Shown here: piece by piece, positions 48,716 to 58,126 of the stretch
Layout of the letters: each line of letters opens with the position of its first letter
How positions within the stretch are numbered: position 1 is the first letter of the stretch
Origin: Toxonevra muliebris
Taxonomy: Eukaryota; Arthropoda; Insecta; Diptera; Pallopteridae
Length of the DNA: 64,000 nucleotides
Assembly (NCBI GenBank): GCA_963691655.1
Contig: OY829326.1
Location: 73,649,235 to 73,713,234, forward strand
Direction: 5' to 3'
The notes under the pieces: model-generated
Seen by the model: only the letters and a program-made list of their open reading frames with translations
What the model was told of the DNA's origin: nothing
The model's database searches: none
Translations under genes and position numbers: made by a program

Positions 48716-48867
48716 GTTTCATCATTATACCCATCCTTCGCCATCTTTGCTTCCCACAGCCATTTTCGCTTTCGGACTTCATCTCCAATTGATATTTGAG
48801 CTATTTCTTGCCATTCGATAATATAGTTATCGGCCTTCGTATCCTCAATAACGTGGTCTAATAATTT
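48716..48867 (-). pseudogene. MADF/Myb-like fragment downstream of OBP-A
   Basis: On the minus strand the frame reads PKLLDHVIEDTKADNY, then IIEWQEIAQISIGDEVRKRK and WLWEAKMAKDGYNDETKI and a stop. The W..IA....EV+KR+W pattern resembles the second half of a MADF or SANT-like DNA-binding domain. A parallel copy lies downstream of OBP-B. No start or upstream exon is seen. It could be a gene fragment, or the accessory protein of a Harbinger element, since it abuts one. Confidence 0.35.
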
Positions 48868-49064
48868 AGGGTTATTCTCATTTCTAAGCTTTTAGAAAAA
48901 AGAAAAACCTTCGGTAATCCCAATAAAATGGACAAATATCTCAATGAACAAATGCTTACTTTTAAGAAAATTTGAAAATATCTGCTTTGGTTCATTACCC
49001 TGGGTTGCGAAAGTACAGCAAAAATAAATTAATAGTAGTTATGTGCAAATGCGATTTGTATTGA

Positions 49065-49070
49065 TTTATT
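49065..49070 (-). terminator. Poly(A) signal of OBP-A
   Basis: AATAAA on the minus strand, about 50 bp after the OBP-A stop codon. OBP-B has one at the matching place. Confidence 0.6.
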
Positions 49071-49120
49071 TTATCACAAAACTAATCAAAGTGTTAAGCT
49101 CAACACTTTCAAGCTCCATC

Positions 49121-50179
49121 CTAGGGTTTGTTGTTACGCTTTGTAAAATTATATGTGCATTTATACATTTTAAAAGCTTTTTCGCAATCTGTATCTCTAG
49201 CAATCGCCCTCTGCTCAGCATTACACATTTCAAATGCCGTATTGTCATCTTTTGATACTTCTTTACCACTATCAAAAACACCATTCTTCATTACGTTCTT
49301 TTTTTCAAATAAACATTTCAGAAAGCATTTCAAATTGTCGCTAAAGTTTTCGAAATCAAATTTTAGCAATTCAATCAAGTCACGAGAGTTGACGTTTGTT
49401 TCTTTGCGGCAGACAAAAGCTATGATATCGTCGTGGGCGTTTGACTAAAAAGTAAAAAAAAAGCATTTATTTAAAGCTAATACTATGTTCCCACTAAGGC
49501 GAAGTTGCGTAGTTTCGATCATTTTCATTGTTACGGTTGAAACTTCTGGTTTCAACAAAGCTGTATCGAAACCGAGCAAAAAATCGAATGCAACCCTGAA
49601 TGCGTTCAACTGAATGAATATTGAAATGAATTTGCTCTGACATTGCCATTCTGACATTTATATTTTGTTTTGTTTACATCTTTATAGATATGGAGAAACG
49701 AAAATACAAAAAAAAATTGGTAGAGTGGGCGAGAAGAGGAGCTCATAGCCGAGGTATGGGCAGAAGGTGGAGCAGCTGCATAGGGCCATAAAAAGGTCAT
49801 ACATATGAACAAATGACGGAGAATCTGCGACAGAAAAGCTGCATAGTGGCTGCGGTTGAAGTGAAACAACATAAACAACAATTGACGCTTTCTCCTATGA
49901 ACTTTTATTTCGTTGTTAAATATTTCGTTTACTATTTTGGTTATCTTCGTATCACAATGGTTAAGACCGAAATATTTAGCAATAACTATATTAACCGGTG
50001 GCATTTTACAACACGAAAAAGACAATGAACTGTCAAACAATTACAGTTTTGATCGAAACTATTTGCCGAAACTACGCAATTTCGGCTCAATGGGAATATA
50101 GTATAAAAGAATTTGAGATTAAATTTCTTACCCAGTTTAGAGTCGCCAATACAATAAAAAAAATTGAAAGAGATTTCAT
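49121..50179 (-). CDS. Odorant-binding protein A (classic six-cysteine OBP), two exons
   Basis: Small secreted carrier of hydrophobic ligands; OBPs bind odorants or pheromones in sensillar lymph (family knowledge). Exon 1 (50132-50179) encodes the signal peptide MKSLSIFFIVLATLNW and ends at a GTAAG donor. Exon 2 (49121-49444) begins after a pyrimidine-rich TTTTTAG acceptor in phase 0. Total is 123 residues. The six cysteines sit at C1-x27-C2-x3-C3-x29-C4-x12-C5-x8-C6 (FVCRK, LKCFLKC, EMCNAEQ, TDCEKAFKMYKC), the classic OBP spacing. The 687-bp intron contains a 623-bp Harbinger MITE; without it and its 3-bp duplication the intron is 61 bp, close to the 59 bp of OBP-B. Both splice sites and the frame are intact, so the gene can still be functional. 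A TATA box lies upstream. Orthology to a named Drosophila Obp is not assigned. Confidence 0.92.
49481..50103 (-). mobile_element. PIF/Harbinger-type MITE in the OBP-A intron, 623 bp
   Basis: TAA target duplications lie at 49478-49480 and 50104-50106. The ends are TACTATGTTCCCACT and, reversed, TACTATATTCCCATT, followed by GAGCCGAAATTGCGTAGTTT-like DNA. A minus-strand coding-like stretch (NEIFNNEIKVHRRKRQLLF) matches the sister copy at 62614-63318. The 3-bp TWA duplication fits Harbinger. Confidence 0.88.
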
Positions 50180-50237
50180 TTTTGTTTTTGAACGAAGTAC
50201 AAAGATTGAGACTTCTCTGGTGAATGTTCTGAACGAT

Positions 50238-50281
50238 ACTGATTCGTGAATCGAATTGACTTTGCTTATGACGCTTTTATA
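50238..50281 (-). promoter_or_regulatory. Candidate core promoter of OBP-A
   Basis: On the minus strand TATAAAAG (50274-50281) is followed about 40 bp later by GAATCAGTATC, which contains the arthropod initiator TCAGT (50238-50242). The start codon lies about 60 bp further. The TATA-to-initiator distance is longer than usual. Confidence 0.5.
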
Positions 50282-51179
50282 ATATACACGGATGTTGAAA
50301 AAATCAAGTCACAATTGCTTGGTTGTTGGATTGCAAAGCGATTCAGATTTGAAATGGTGATGTGGAATCTGATCAGTTTTGGCTCTTTTCGAAGATAAAT
50401 AAAACTGATAGTCGAATCGGCTGTTCTGTTCCTTTTTAAAAAAAAATTTGTTTGTTTGCGATTATTCAAATACAAAAAATCGTGTGAAATAAAAGAAAAA
50501 TGAGTGCTGCCGTGCTAACCTTTTTTTGCTGGAAGAGAAAACAACTGAAAGAGTGAAGTAAAAAATTTAAAGAGACCACAGCAACCCACTGGAGCTGCCA
50601 GAGTCAGCGTAAGCCTAATTTATCTTTTGAATACACATTCCCAGATATAAAAAAAAACAAAGAAGAAACAAGTGGGGGAATCGGCTCTGAATGACATGCG
50701 ACCATTTGAATCCTTGTGTGGAGGACCTGCACTGCCATAAGGAATCCACAAGAGTTTTGTCGCGCTTTGTGAACTTCTTCGCAATATCCGGATATTTTTT
50801 CGTGAAATGAAAGAATTTTGGGCTTTATTTTTGTATTATCCCCCAGTTGTGATTAAAAAAAAAAATATTTTATTAATTAAAATATTAAAAAAAAAACAAA
50901 TAGTTTATTCTATGATAGTTTTTAAGGTTTTCTTTACATTTTGACATAAAAAGTCTGACTGCAAAAAATGAAAAAGGGTGTAATCTTCACAATAGTCAGC
51001 GACTTGCTTTTTGGCTCTTCTGCGATACACAATACCATAAAATCGTTTTCTGCGATATTACAAACCGATACAAATTCTGATTCGAACATCAAAATGTTCT
51101 ATTATAATTTGAATTGAATAAATTGTTATACTTAAATAAATTTAATGCTAATTTTAACGCTTTGGTAGATATGAACACA

Positions 51180-51839
51180 TCGTCGTCGTTCTGGCAGAAT
51201 TCACTAAGTCCATTTTTTCATTTGTGAGATGAAGTTAGTTTATGCAGTGCACGGTGCGCTACGAGCACTGAAACTTAAAAAGCTAACAAATTGATACACA
51301 CATAAGTATATGTTTTAACTGCATCATTAAAAATCTAATTTATTATGTATTTCGAGTTATAGAAGCTAATACTGATCCAACTAAAAAAATTAATTTGGAC
51401 TTAGTGATTTCTGTTTGAACGACGACGATATACCATATATATGATCAGCGTGCAAAGCGAAGTCAAACTAGCCATGCCCGTCTGTTCGTCAGTCTGCTCG
51501 TATATACGATAACTCAAGTAAATATTTCTTATGATTCGGTCGAGGTTAAGTTCTGAAATGGAACAACCTGCAGTAGCTGAGCTCATGGGAAACGGAACTC
51601 TGCCTAAATGATGAATGTCTCATACATTTAAATCAGGACTCCTGAATAAAAAAAAACTTAAAGGGACGAAAAAATTCAAATCCGTTTTTGTATCCAAAAC
51701 AGCGCATGGACTATGTCAGAATAAAAATTCGAAAATAAAAGACATCCGGAAATATTTTAGGAAAAGATTATATCTCAGATGTAGGGTCGGATTCATTAAA
51801 TCAATATAAATTTCGGTTTTTTTATAAGAAAAAATCAAC
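51180..51839. other. Noncoding, possibly former gypsy LTR/leader
   Basis: The sequence near 51415-51520 (TATATACGATAACTC and CGTCTGTTCGTCAGTCTG) resembles 59160-59230 and may be interspersed repeat DNA. No long terminal repeat pair was identified. Confidence 0.3.
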
Positions 51840-52762
51840 ATGGAAAAACGTATGACGCGCCACGTCCTCGAACAAGCACTTGTAGCTGCTGGTGTAGCAT
51901 TTGAACCCAACGCTACCATGGTACAATTGAAGGTGTTATACGAGAAACTTCGGGAAACTATTGTCAATGGAACGTTTGGAGAGCCTGTTTTTACTGACAC
52001 TGGAAGTGAATCAGATTACAACGAAGCTGCTGTTAGCGCTCCTTCGACCACTTCTGCTGCTGCTGCTAGCGTTCAACTGCTGAACAATCTGACCACTACT
52101 GCTGCACACTCTCCTAAAACCGACGAAAACCCAGCTGTCCCACTTCTGCTGGCAATGCTCCCGCGCGTATCATCATAGCTTCTAACGAGAGTGCACATAC
52201 GTCTGCTGCAGATGAAAAGCCTGAAGCCATTCAGCCCTTTTTTTAATATTCCCGAATGAAATCCCCTGAAATTTTTTTCTTTTTCCTTCTCTTCCAATAG
52301 GAATGCTAGGGAAAAGAAATTAATTTTCCCTGGTAATTCATTTCGGAAATATTTAGAATAGGGTTGATTGCTATCGCGTCAATCACCGCTGCCTTTCCCA
52401 GTGCACTCACAGCTGACCTGCCTGCTACTTTTGCTGCTGCCCATTTGCTGCCCTGCCCTGCAGCTGAAATCTTGATTTCAACCGGTAAACGAAAACAAAT
52501 TAAGCCTTTCTGTTGTTGTCCCTGAGACCTTACGCGAAGCAGCTGCTCTGCATGCCAACACTGCCGTCGATAAACAAAACGCGGAAATAACAAGCTGAAA
52601 ATCTTAAGACTGCGAAGGGAACTACTTTTCGCCAAAATAAGTTGCAATCATCCAAGCATCCGGAGATTTACCGTCAGCTACGTTCACGCAAGTCGAAGCC
52701 CACGGAATCGTTTATAAGCTATGTAGTAGCCATGCAGTTAATTGCATCGAAATCAGAAAACC
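51840..52762 (+). pseudogene. Ty3/gypsy-type gag relic
   Basis: The frame opens with MEKRMTRHVLEQALVAAGVA, continues into an S/T/A-rich segment, and near 52645-52750 reads HPEIYRQLRSRKSKPTESFI and SYVVAMQLIA. That second piece resembles insect gypsy gag (LR.RKQKP.E....Y...M). Stops and a 129-bp MITE (52235-52363) break the frame, and a mariner follows. The nucleocapsid knuckles and protease are not present. The RT piece at 55405-55735, on the same strand, may belong to the same provirus-like element. Confidence 0.5.
52235..52363. mobile_element. Hairpin MITE, copy 2, inside the gag relic
   Basis: Same family as 8021-8147: ends CCCTTTTTTTAATATTCCC and, reversed, CCCTATTCTAAATATTTCC, with inverted arms of about 55 bp. 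Confidence 0.65.
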
Positions 52763-52764
52763 AA

Positions 52765-53300
52765 AAATACAAGTTTATTTATCTAAATCTATATTGTCCC
52801 CTTCAAAGTAATCCCCATCGACTGCAACACACGTATGCCAGCGCTTGATCCAATCCTCGAAACATTTTTTATATTCGGTTTTCGGTATGCCCATCAGTGC
52901 TTCCTGCAATTTTTCCATTACTTCCTCTCGGCTGCTGAAACGCGTTCCCCGTAATGGTTTTTTAACTCGATTGAACAGAAAGAAGTCACAAGGAGCCAAA
53001 TCAGGTGAATTCGGTGGCTGTTGGATGGTATTTGTTGCATTTTTCGTCAAAAAATTACGGTGCGTTATCATGGTGCAAAATCCATGAGTTTTCTGTCCAC
53101 AATTCTGGTCTCTTTTGCTTCACGCAAATGCCTCATAACGCCCAAATAATACTCTCTGATAGTTAACTTGCGGTTATTGACCAAAATTTCTTTTACTTTA
53201 TCAACGTTTTCGTCGGTTTTCGATGTCGATGGTCTGCCACTGCGTTCATCATCTTCGATTGACTCACTACCACTTTTTATCAGAGCTCGTGCCTAAACCG
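52765..53300 (-). pseudogene. Mariner (DD34D) transposase with internal deletion
   Basis: On the minus strand an N-terminal piece (SESIEDDERSGRPSTSKTDE, NVDKVKEILVNNRKLTIRE) joins directly to YYLGVMRHLREA, which normally lies far downstream, so roughly the middle of the protein is gone. The sequence then reads SWILHH-like, NSPDLAPCDFFLFNRVKKPL (third catalytic Asp) and a good C-terminus WIKRWHTCVAVDGDYFEGDN. A frameshift near 53090 separates the pieces. The first catalytic Asp is lost, so it is inactive. It interrupts the gypsy gag relic. Confidence 0.85.
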
Positions 53301-53589
53301 CAAAGAGCACCAGGGTTCTGTTTTACTTGCTAACAGATGGTTAATTTTCACAAAGACTGCCCGACTTAATTTCTTAAACCAAGTAATTCTCTGATATGTG
53401 TTTAATTCTGGAAGCTTGAAGTGATTTCGTTAAAATATCATATTTTCCATAATTTCAGTTGGACAATATTTAAGTTGCAAAATATATTTGTCTATGTCTA
53501 TGTCTATTTGTCTTCTATGTGCTTTGTTTTTCTACTAAATTTGTCGGACAGGACCAATTTTATTCAGCTCCGTATCATGCTATTTCACA

Positions 53590-55400
53590 ATTTGCATTTG
53601 TTTTAAATTTACAACCTATGCGCTTACGACCTTCAGGTAACTTAACCAATTCCCAAGCATCATTTTTCTTTTTTTGGGATTTCAGTATTTTTGTTCAGCT
53701 GTTTCTGATATCATATTTGCTTGATATCTTTCTGAATGAATTCCCTTCACAACGGTCTATGTGACCTTTTTAGTTGTTGAATTATTACTTCATTCGATTC
53801 AACATCTGCATCCATATCTTCGATAGGTTCACACACTGAATCATAAAATTCATCTTTATCGTCTTCAATATGAATAATTTTATGATTATCTTCCACGTTA
53901 CTCCCTCGTTGCAAATTTTCTTCGATTACATCAAAATCTTCTTTCGGACCAAGCAAATCTATGCAAATCTTATTATTTTTATTTACAAGAATATTTTCAG
54001 ATACATTATTTTGTTTTGGTCTACACACATTGCCGATAGCAGCTACACGAACACACGACTACGAAATTCTGTCAGCTACAACTGTCGTCGTATAGACAGC
54101 TACCAAACACAATGGAAGCGGCCCCATCTGCAGCAAATACAGCCAAAACAACAAAAGCAAACTCTCTTCTCTCTTTGTCGCTTGTCAAATTAGAAATAGA
54201 TTTAACATTGGCTGCAGCCACAATTGTGGTCGGTGGTCATGTGGTCGTGTCGTCGCCAAAATAATCGTCTCCATAAGAACTTGTTTTTATAATTTGAGAG
54301 ATGTAGTCGTGTAGCTGCCGTCGTCCATGTGTATGGTGCATTTGTTCAAAAATAATATAATCTCTGCTTATAAGAATATTTCTCGTTTTGATTATCGCTG
54401 CATCTGTACCATTACAACTTCTCTGTAACTTTAATTTATATAGGTTGTTATGCAATTCAGCAATTGCAACAACTTCATCTTTGTCTACAATTTTGTAAAC
54501 AGTACTTTTAGCCCCTTCTCGGTCATTTTCTGCACCGCCAACAAAGTGCTTTTAATATTGGGAACATAAAATACATATTGGACCAAAATTGCCTCAGCCT
54601 TACCAGAATCATTTAATACTTGCAGTTTTCCGTTACCCTTACCCTACACTTTTAACTCATATCCGTTTGCAAAGAATACCGAATCCTGGTAATTTTCATC
54701 TAATGAAATGAAAAAATCCTTGTGGTTGCATATGTTTCTTGTGGCACCTGAGTCCACACACCAATTATTGCTTTCGTTTAGCATACCCGACCTGAAACAT
54801 TTTTCTTCATTCTTTTTGACCACCACCATATTCGATTTGTGTTTATTCTTTAGACACAATCTGCAATCCTTTCGAATATGCCCAGGTTTTTGGCAGGAAC
54901 TTGACCTTTTTCCTTTTGCTTGAAATTGTAATTATTGACTTCTGCACTTGATTCTGTTGCTTTTTGGATCCGTTTTCTGTGTTCTTCGAGTAATTTAGCC
55001 TTAACTACCTTCAACGATGGAACGCCATCACTTCTTGCTTCCAAAGTAGTTACCAACACATTACCAATCATTGTGGCTTCCAATTTCTCATTTAATTTTT
55101 CACCCATTTATATAAGTCTTTTGAGGTCCAACTGCATTTCATTGTTATGGGTTTCCATATCACCATCTTCACTCAATTGCATTTCGCATATTTTCTTCAT
55201 GATAAAAATGCACTCACTGAACGAATGTTTTTCGCAGTGATCTTGAATGTTGACCCCTGCTTGTTTTGCTGTTACCGCTTCTTCAATTATGCTAAATAGG
55301 TCATCATCAATCATAAGATATATCGACGCTCTTGCTCCATTGTTCATCCTCTTCCATTTTTCGTCTGGCTGAGCTGGTTGTTGGTTTAATGAATATACAA
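53590..55400 (-). pseudogene. Ty1/copia retrotransposon relic lacking the integrase core
   Basis: Minus-strand order: gag part (NNGARASIYLMIDDDLFSII, MQLSEDGDMETHNNEMQLDL), a degraded zinc knuckle (FERIADC), protease (WCVDSGATRNICNHKDFF with the DSG active site), a GAG-pre-integrase piece (LHNNLYKLKLQ), then directly TRNILISRD, the linker after integrase, QQLKRSHRP, and the RT start (AWELVKLPEGRKRIGCK). The integrase core between the pre-integrase piece and the linker is missing. A small inverted-repeat element sits in the linker at about 54034-54323. Stops and shifts are present, and no LTR pair was found. Confidence 0.8.
54034..54323. mobile_element. Small inverted-repeat element inside the copia relic
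   Basis: The ends read CGATAGCAGCTACACGA and, reversed, CGACGGCAGCTACACGA, followed by ACTAC on both sides. An internal GTCAGCTAC/GACAGCTAC pair is present. The exact borders and target duplication are unclear. Confidence 0.5.
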
Positions 55401-55404
55401 ATTA

Positions 55405-55735
55405 TTTAGTCTAGCAATTCTCCTTATGCATCGGCTATAGTGTTGGTTAAGAAAAAGAATGGCGAAAACCGCATGTGTATTGATTACCGGGCGTTAAATA
55501 AAAAGACGGTTAGAGACAATTTTCCATTGCCATTAGTGCAAGACTGCGGGTAAGAAATGGTTAACCATACTTGACTTAAAATATGGATTCCCTTGACGTC
55601 ATTTGTTACTCCTCATGGGCAGTTTGAGTATTTAAAAATGCCATTCGGGTTGAAGAATGCACAAACAAATTTTCGAAGGTTTATTTATAATATTTTTCGG
55701 GATTTAATAGATGCAAAGAAGACTGTAGACTTATG
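55405..55735 (+). pseudogene. Ty3/gypsy reverse transcriptase fragment, plus strand
   Basis: The plus strand reads NSPYASAIVLVKKKNGENRM and CIDYRALNKKTVRDNFPLPL, then after a stop and shifts TSFVTPHGQFEYLKMPFGL and KNAQTNFRRFIYNIFRDLID. These are RT blocks upstream of the YxDD motif, which itself is missing. It abuts, head to tail in opposite orientation, a different gypsy RT on the minus strand. Confidence 0.8.
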
Positions 55736-55767
55736 CGACAGAACGGTAGCAATCGTATAATTACTAA

Positions 55768-56910
55768 TTAATGAGCGAAATTTCGTATCAATTTGGAATA
55801 ATAATTAATCAATGCTTTTACTTCTGAAATGTTAGAAGCACCAGTACGTTCTAATATGCTTGGAATTTTTTCATTTGTTTTACTTAAAGCATTTTTATCA
55901 ATCTTGAACCCTAGATAGGAAATTTGCTTTTGAAAGAAAGCGCATTTCTTTAAATTAAATTTGAGTTCAACTGAGCTTAGCTTACCACCTAGTACTTTGG
56001 GTGTTTGAATATGCTTTTGTAAGTCTCTTTCTGTAATTGTAATATCGTCTTGGTATACCACCACCAGTGCTGCCGCTGTCACTTCAATTGAAGTTTTTCA
56101 CTTTCAAGCCTGACACTTCGTCACTTCCTCTTTCATAAAAACACTTCGGTTTCTCAGTTTCAATGAAAGACTAAAATCGATAAAAAAAATCTAAATATAC
56201 TCATCTCTGTAATATTTATATCCCCCATAAAAGGTAAAAAGATACCATTTAGCATACATCCTTTAGTATATTCTGAAACCTTTTGTATTTATTTAAATAC
56301 CTATGTAGCAACACTGATGACTCACTGTCATATAATTTATTAGAATTTGGTTGAAAATGAAGAGGTAGACGATTTAGAAGTCGAGTGGAGGATTTTATGC
56401 AAAAACGCGACAGTTTCGAAGAATTATGCCATTTTGTTTTTGGATTGAAAAATTCCCTAAAACAAATTATGTACGATCTTTCAAAAAGTTTTGTCGGAGC
56501 CTTATTGTGTCTGCCACACGGTAGCGCTCCACCAAAAGTTTTTTTTTCGCAAACTAAGCACATAAACCAGATAAATTGTGAAAATATGTCAATTTCTTAT
56601 TACGCATCAAAAAACACTTCACTTTTTTAAAATTCACTTCGATTTTTTTAGAATTTCACTTCACAACAAAATTTCAAAACGACAGCCCTGACCACCACAT
56701 TTGAAATACCTCGCAGCAGATTTTCCATTGTTTTCCGAAAGATAGCTGCTGCTGGCTTTACGACAAATGGTAAACGTTTCATTTTTGATGTGCCTATGTA
56801 AGTATGTGCTACATATACACAAAAGTTGCAATTTTTCATCCAATAGTAATTGGTTGTATGCATTCGACATGTCTAACTTTGTGAATAGCTCACCACCTTT
56901 TAAGGATGCA
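55768..56910 (-). pseudogene. Ty3/gypsy reverse transcriptase, split by a hAT element
   Basis: On the minus strand LFTKLDMSNAYNQLLLDEKL-like (56910-56830) and RLPFVVKPAAAIFRKTMENL (about 56780-56700) lead to GISNVVV. After the inserted element the reading resumes with VVYQDDITITERDLQKHI (the YxDD active site), NLKKCAFFQKQISYLGFKI and NISEVKALINYYSKLIRNFA. The order is that of a K02A2.6-type gypsy RT and the start of the connection to RNase H. Frameshifts occur near 56800. The ends are truncated. Confidence 0.82.
56065..56690 (-). mobile_element. hAT-type element inserted in the gypsy RT, 626 bp
   Basis: A perfect 8-bp duplication ACCACCAC lies at 56057-56064 and 56691-56698. The ends are CAGTGCTGCC and, reversed, CAGGGCTGTC. 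Inside, a 104-codon minus-strand frame (56249-56563) ends SESSVLLHRYLNKYKRFQN, which vaguely recalls the C-terminal dimerisation region of hAT transposases. Removing the element rejoins the RT frame at VVV-YQDD. Confidence 0.82.
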
Positions 56911-57010
56911 AATATTGAAAAAAAAATGAAAACTGCTTGCGAACATTTTTTTTTCTTTTTTTTTTTGAGAATTTGTTTGCCTCGTCACCATTTTGTGACC
57001 GCCCACCGCC

Positions 57011-57161
57011 AAACGACCTCGATAGTCTAGTGGATGGTGCACTAGACTTTCATCCAGAAGGTTGCGGTTCGATTCTAGTCTTGGGCTTTGGTACAATAGA
57101 TCTTATAGGTCGCAGTGCCTGACTTTCGAGTCGTCCTTTCCTCAAATAATAATAATAATAA
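57011..57161 (+). mobile_element. tRNA-Glu-derived SINE, intact copy with perfect TSD
   Basis: A 10-bp duplication GCCCACCGCC lies at 57001-57010 and 57162-57171. The A box TAGTCTAGTGG (57023) and B box GGTTCGATTCT (57066) lie in a tRNA-Glu-like head. A short body and an (AAT)n tail follow. It lies just downstream of the OBP-B unit, inside the MADF-like fragment region. Confidence 0.9.
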
Positions 57162-57171
57162 GCCCACCGCC

Positions 57172-57335
57172 ATCTTTGTTTCACACCACCATTTTCTCTT
57201 TCGGGCTTCATCTCCAATTAATATTTGAGCCGTTTCTTGTATTTCGATAATATAGTTATTGGCCTGCGTATCCTCAATAACGTTGTCTAACAATTTAGGG
57301 CCTGCCTGAACGTTGGCAATTAACTCAATCGCCAA
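57172..57335 (-). pseudogene. MADF/Myb-like fragment downstream of OBP-B
   Basis: On the minus strand: NVQAGPKLLDNVIEDTQANN, then YIIEIQETAQILIGDEARKR and KWWCETKMA. It parallels the fragment beside OBP-A, with the aromatic W of WQEIA replaced by I. The SINE inserted at its 3' side. No complete gene is visible. Confidence 0.35.
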
Positions 57336-57538
57336 CTAAGCGTTTACATTCGTTCGCAACTTTAGTCTCGGAATAAATATATTAAAAATTTGATTATTAT
57401 TTCTAGACTTCCAGCAAAAAGAAAAATCTTGGGTAATTCCAAATAATTATGAAGAAATATCGGCATGAGTAATGAATACGGATAGCGTGAGCACCGCAAA
57501 AATAAATTAATAGTACGTGCAAACGTAATTTTTATTGT

Positions 57539-57544
57539 TTTATT
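57539..57544 (-). terminator. Poly(A) signal of OBP-B
   Basis: AATAAA on the minus strand about 43 bp after the stop codon; a second AATAAA follows at 57531-57536. Confidence 0.55.
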
Positions 57545-57586
57545 TTTTTTTTTAACAAAGTTAATCAAAGTCTTAAACTCAACAGT

Positions 57587-58014
57587 TTAAATCGGGTTAT
57601 TCTTTGTAAGATTATATGTGCATTTAAACATTTGAAAAGCTTTTTCGCAATCTGTTTCGTTAGCAATCGCCTCCTGCTCAGCATTACATTGTTCAAATGA
57701 CTTTCTTTCAGTGCTTGTTATATCTTTGCCACCATTAAAAACACCATTCTCCATTAGGTTCTCTTTCTCATATATACATTTCAGAAAGCATTTCAAATCG
57801 TCATTAAAGTTGTTGAAATCAAATTTTACCAAATAAAGTAAGTTCTTAGGTTCGACTCTTGTTTCTCTGCGGCACGCGATAGCTGTGGTAGGTTTGAGGG
57901 CGTTTGACTAAAAAGTTGAAAAAATATTATATTTCAAGCTGAAAATGTTTGGATCAAATATCTTACCCAGTTTACAGTTGCCAATACTATCAAAAAAATT
58001 GAAAGATATTTCAT
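57587..58014 (-). CDS. Odorant-binding protein B (classic six-cysteine OBP), two exons
   Basis: Paralogue of OBP-A, 122 residues. Exon 1 (57967-58014) encodes the signal peptide MKYLSIFLIVLATVNW and ends at GTAAG. A 59-bp intron follows; exon 2 (57587-57907) begins in phase 0 with SNALKPTTAIACRRE. Cysteines: IACRR, LKCFLKC, EQCNAEQ, TDCEKAFQMFKC, with x3 between C2 and C3 and x8 between C5 and C6. Compared with A, the region between C3 and C4 keeps MENGVFNGGKD versus MKNGVFDSGKE, while the N-terminal part after the signal peptide differs more. The start is fixed by the signal peptide and by conservation with A. Frame and splice sites are intact. The product is expected to be a secreted ligand carrier; tissue and ligand cannot be read from sequence. 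Confidence 0.93.
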
Positions 58015-58071
58015 TTTTGTTTTTGAATAAAATACAAAGTTAAAAACTTCACTATTGAATATTCTGAACGA

Positions 58072-58126
58072 TACTGATTCGTGAATCGAATTGACTCTCC
58101 TTATATAGTATTATGACGCTTTTATA
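58072..58126 (-). promoter_or_regulatory. Candidate core promoter of OBP-B, with two TATA boxes
   Basis: TATAAAAG (58119-58126) corresponds to the box in OBP-A. A second box, TATATAAGG (58099-58107), lies in about 10-14 bp absent from copy A and is about 33 bp before the initiator GAATCAGTATC (58072-58076), a better distance than in copy A. Confidence 0.5.

Larger units (their letters stand above)
48720..51178. repeat. Duplicated segment, copy A (contains OBP-A)
   Basis: This is collinear with 57166-59155 over an OBP gene, its promoter, upstream DNA and a downstream MADF-like fragment. Shared blocks include CTTCATCTCCAATTRATATT, CAATAACGTKGTCTAA, GGATATTTTTTCRTGAAATS and AAAGTCTGACTGCAAAAAA. 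The copies are in direct orientation. Copy A has an extra MITE in the OBP intron. Confidence 0.85.

Noticed and set aside
49606..50040. 144-codon frame as a host gene
   Set aside because: It lies within a MITE with matching ends and TAA duplications and recurs in the sister copy at 62614-63318.
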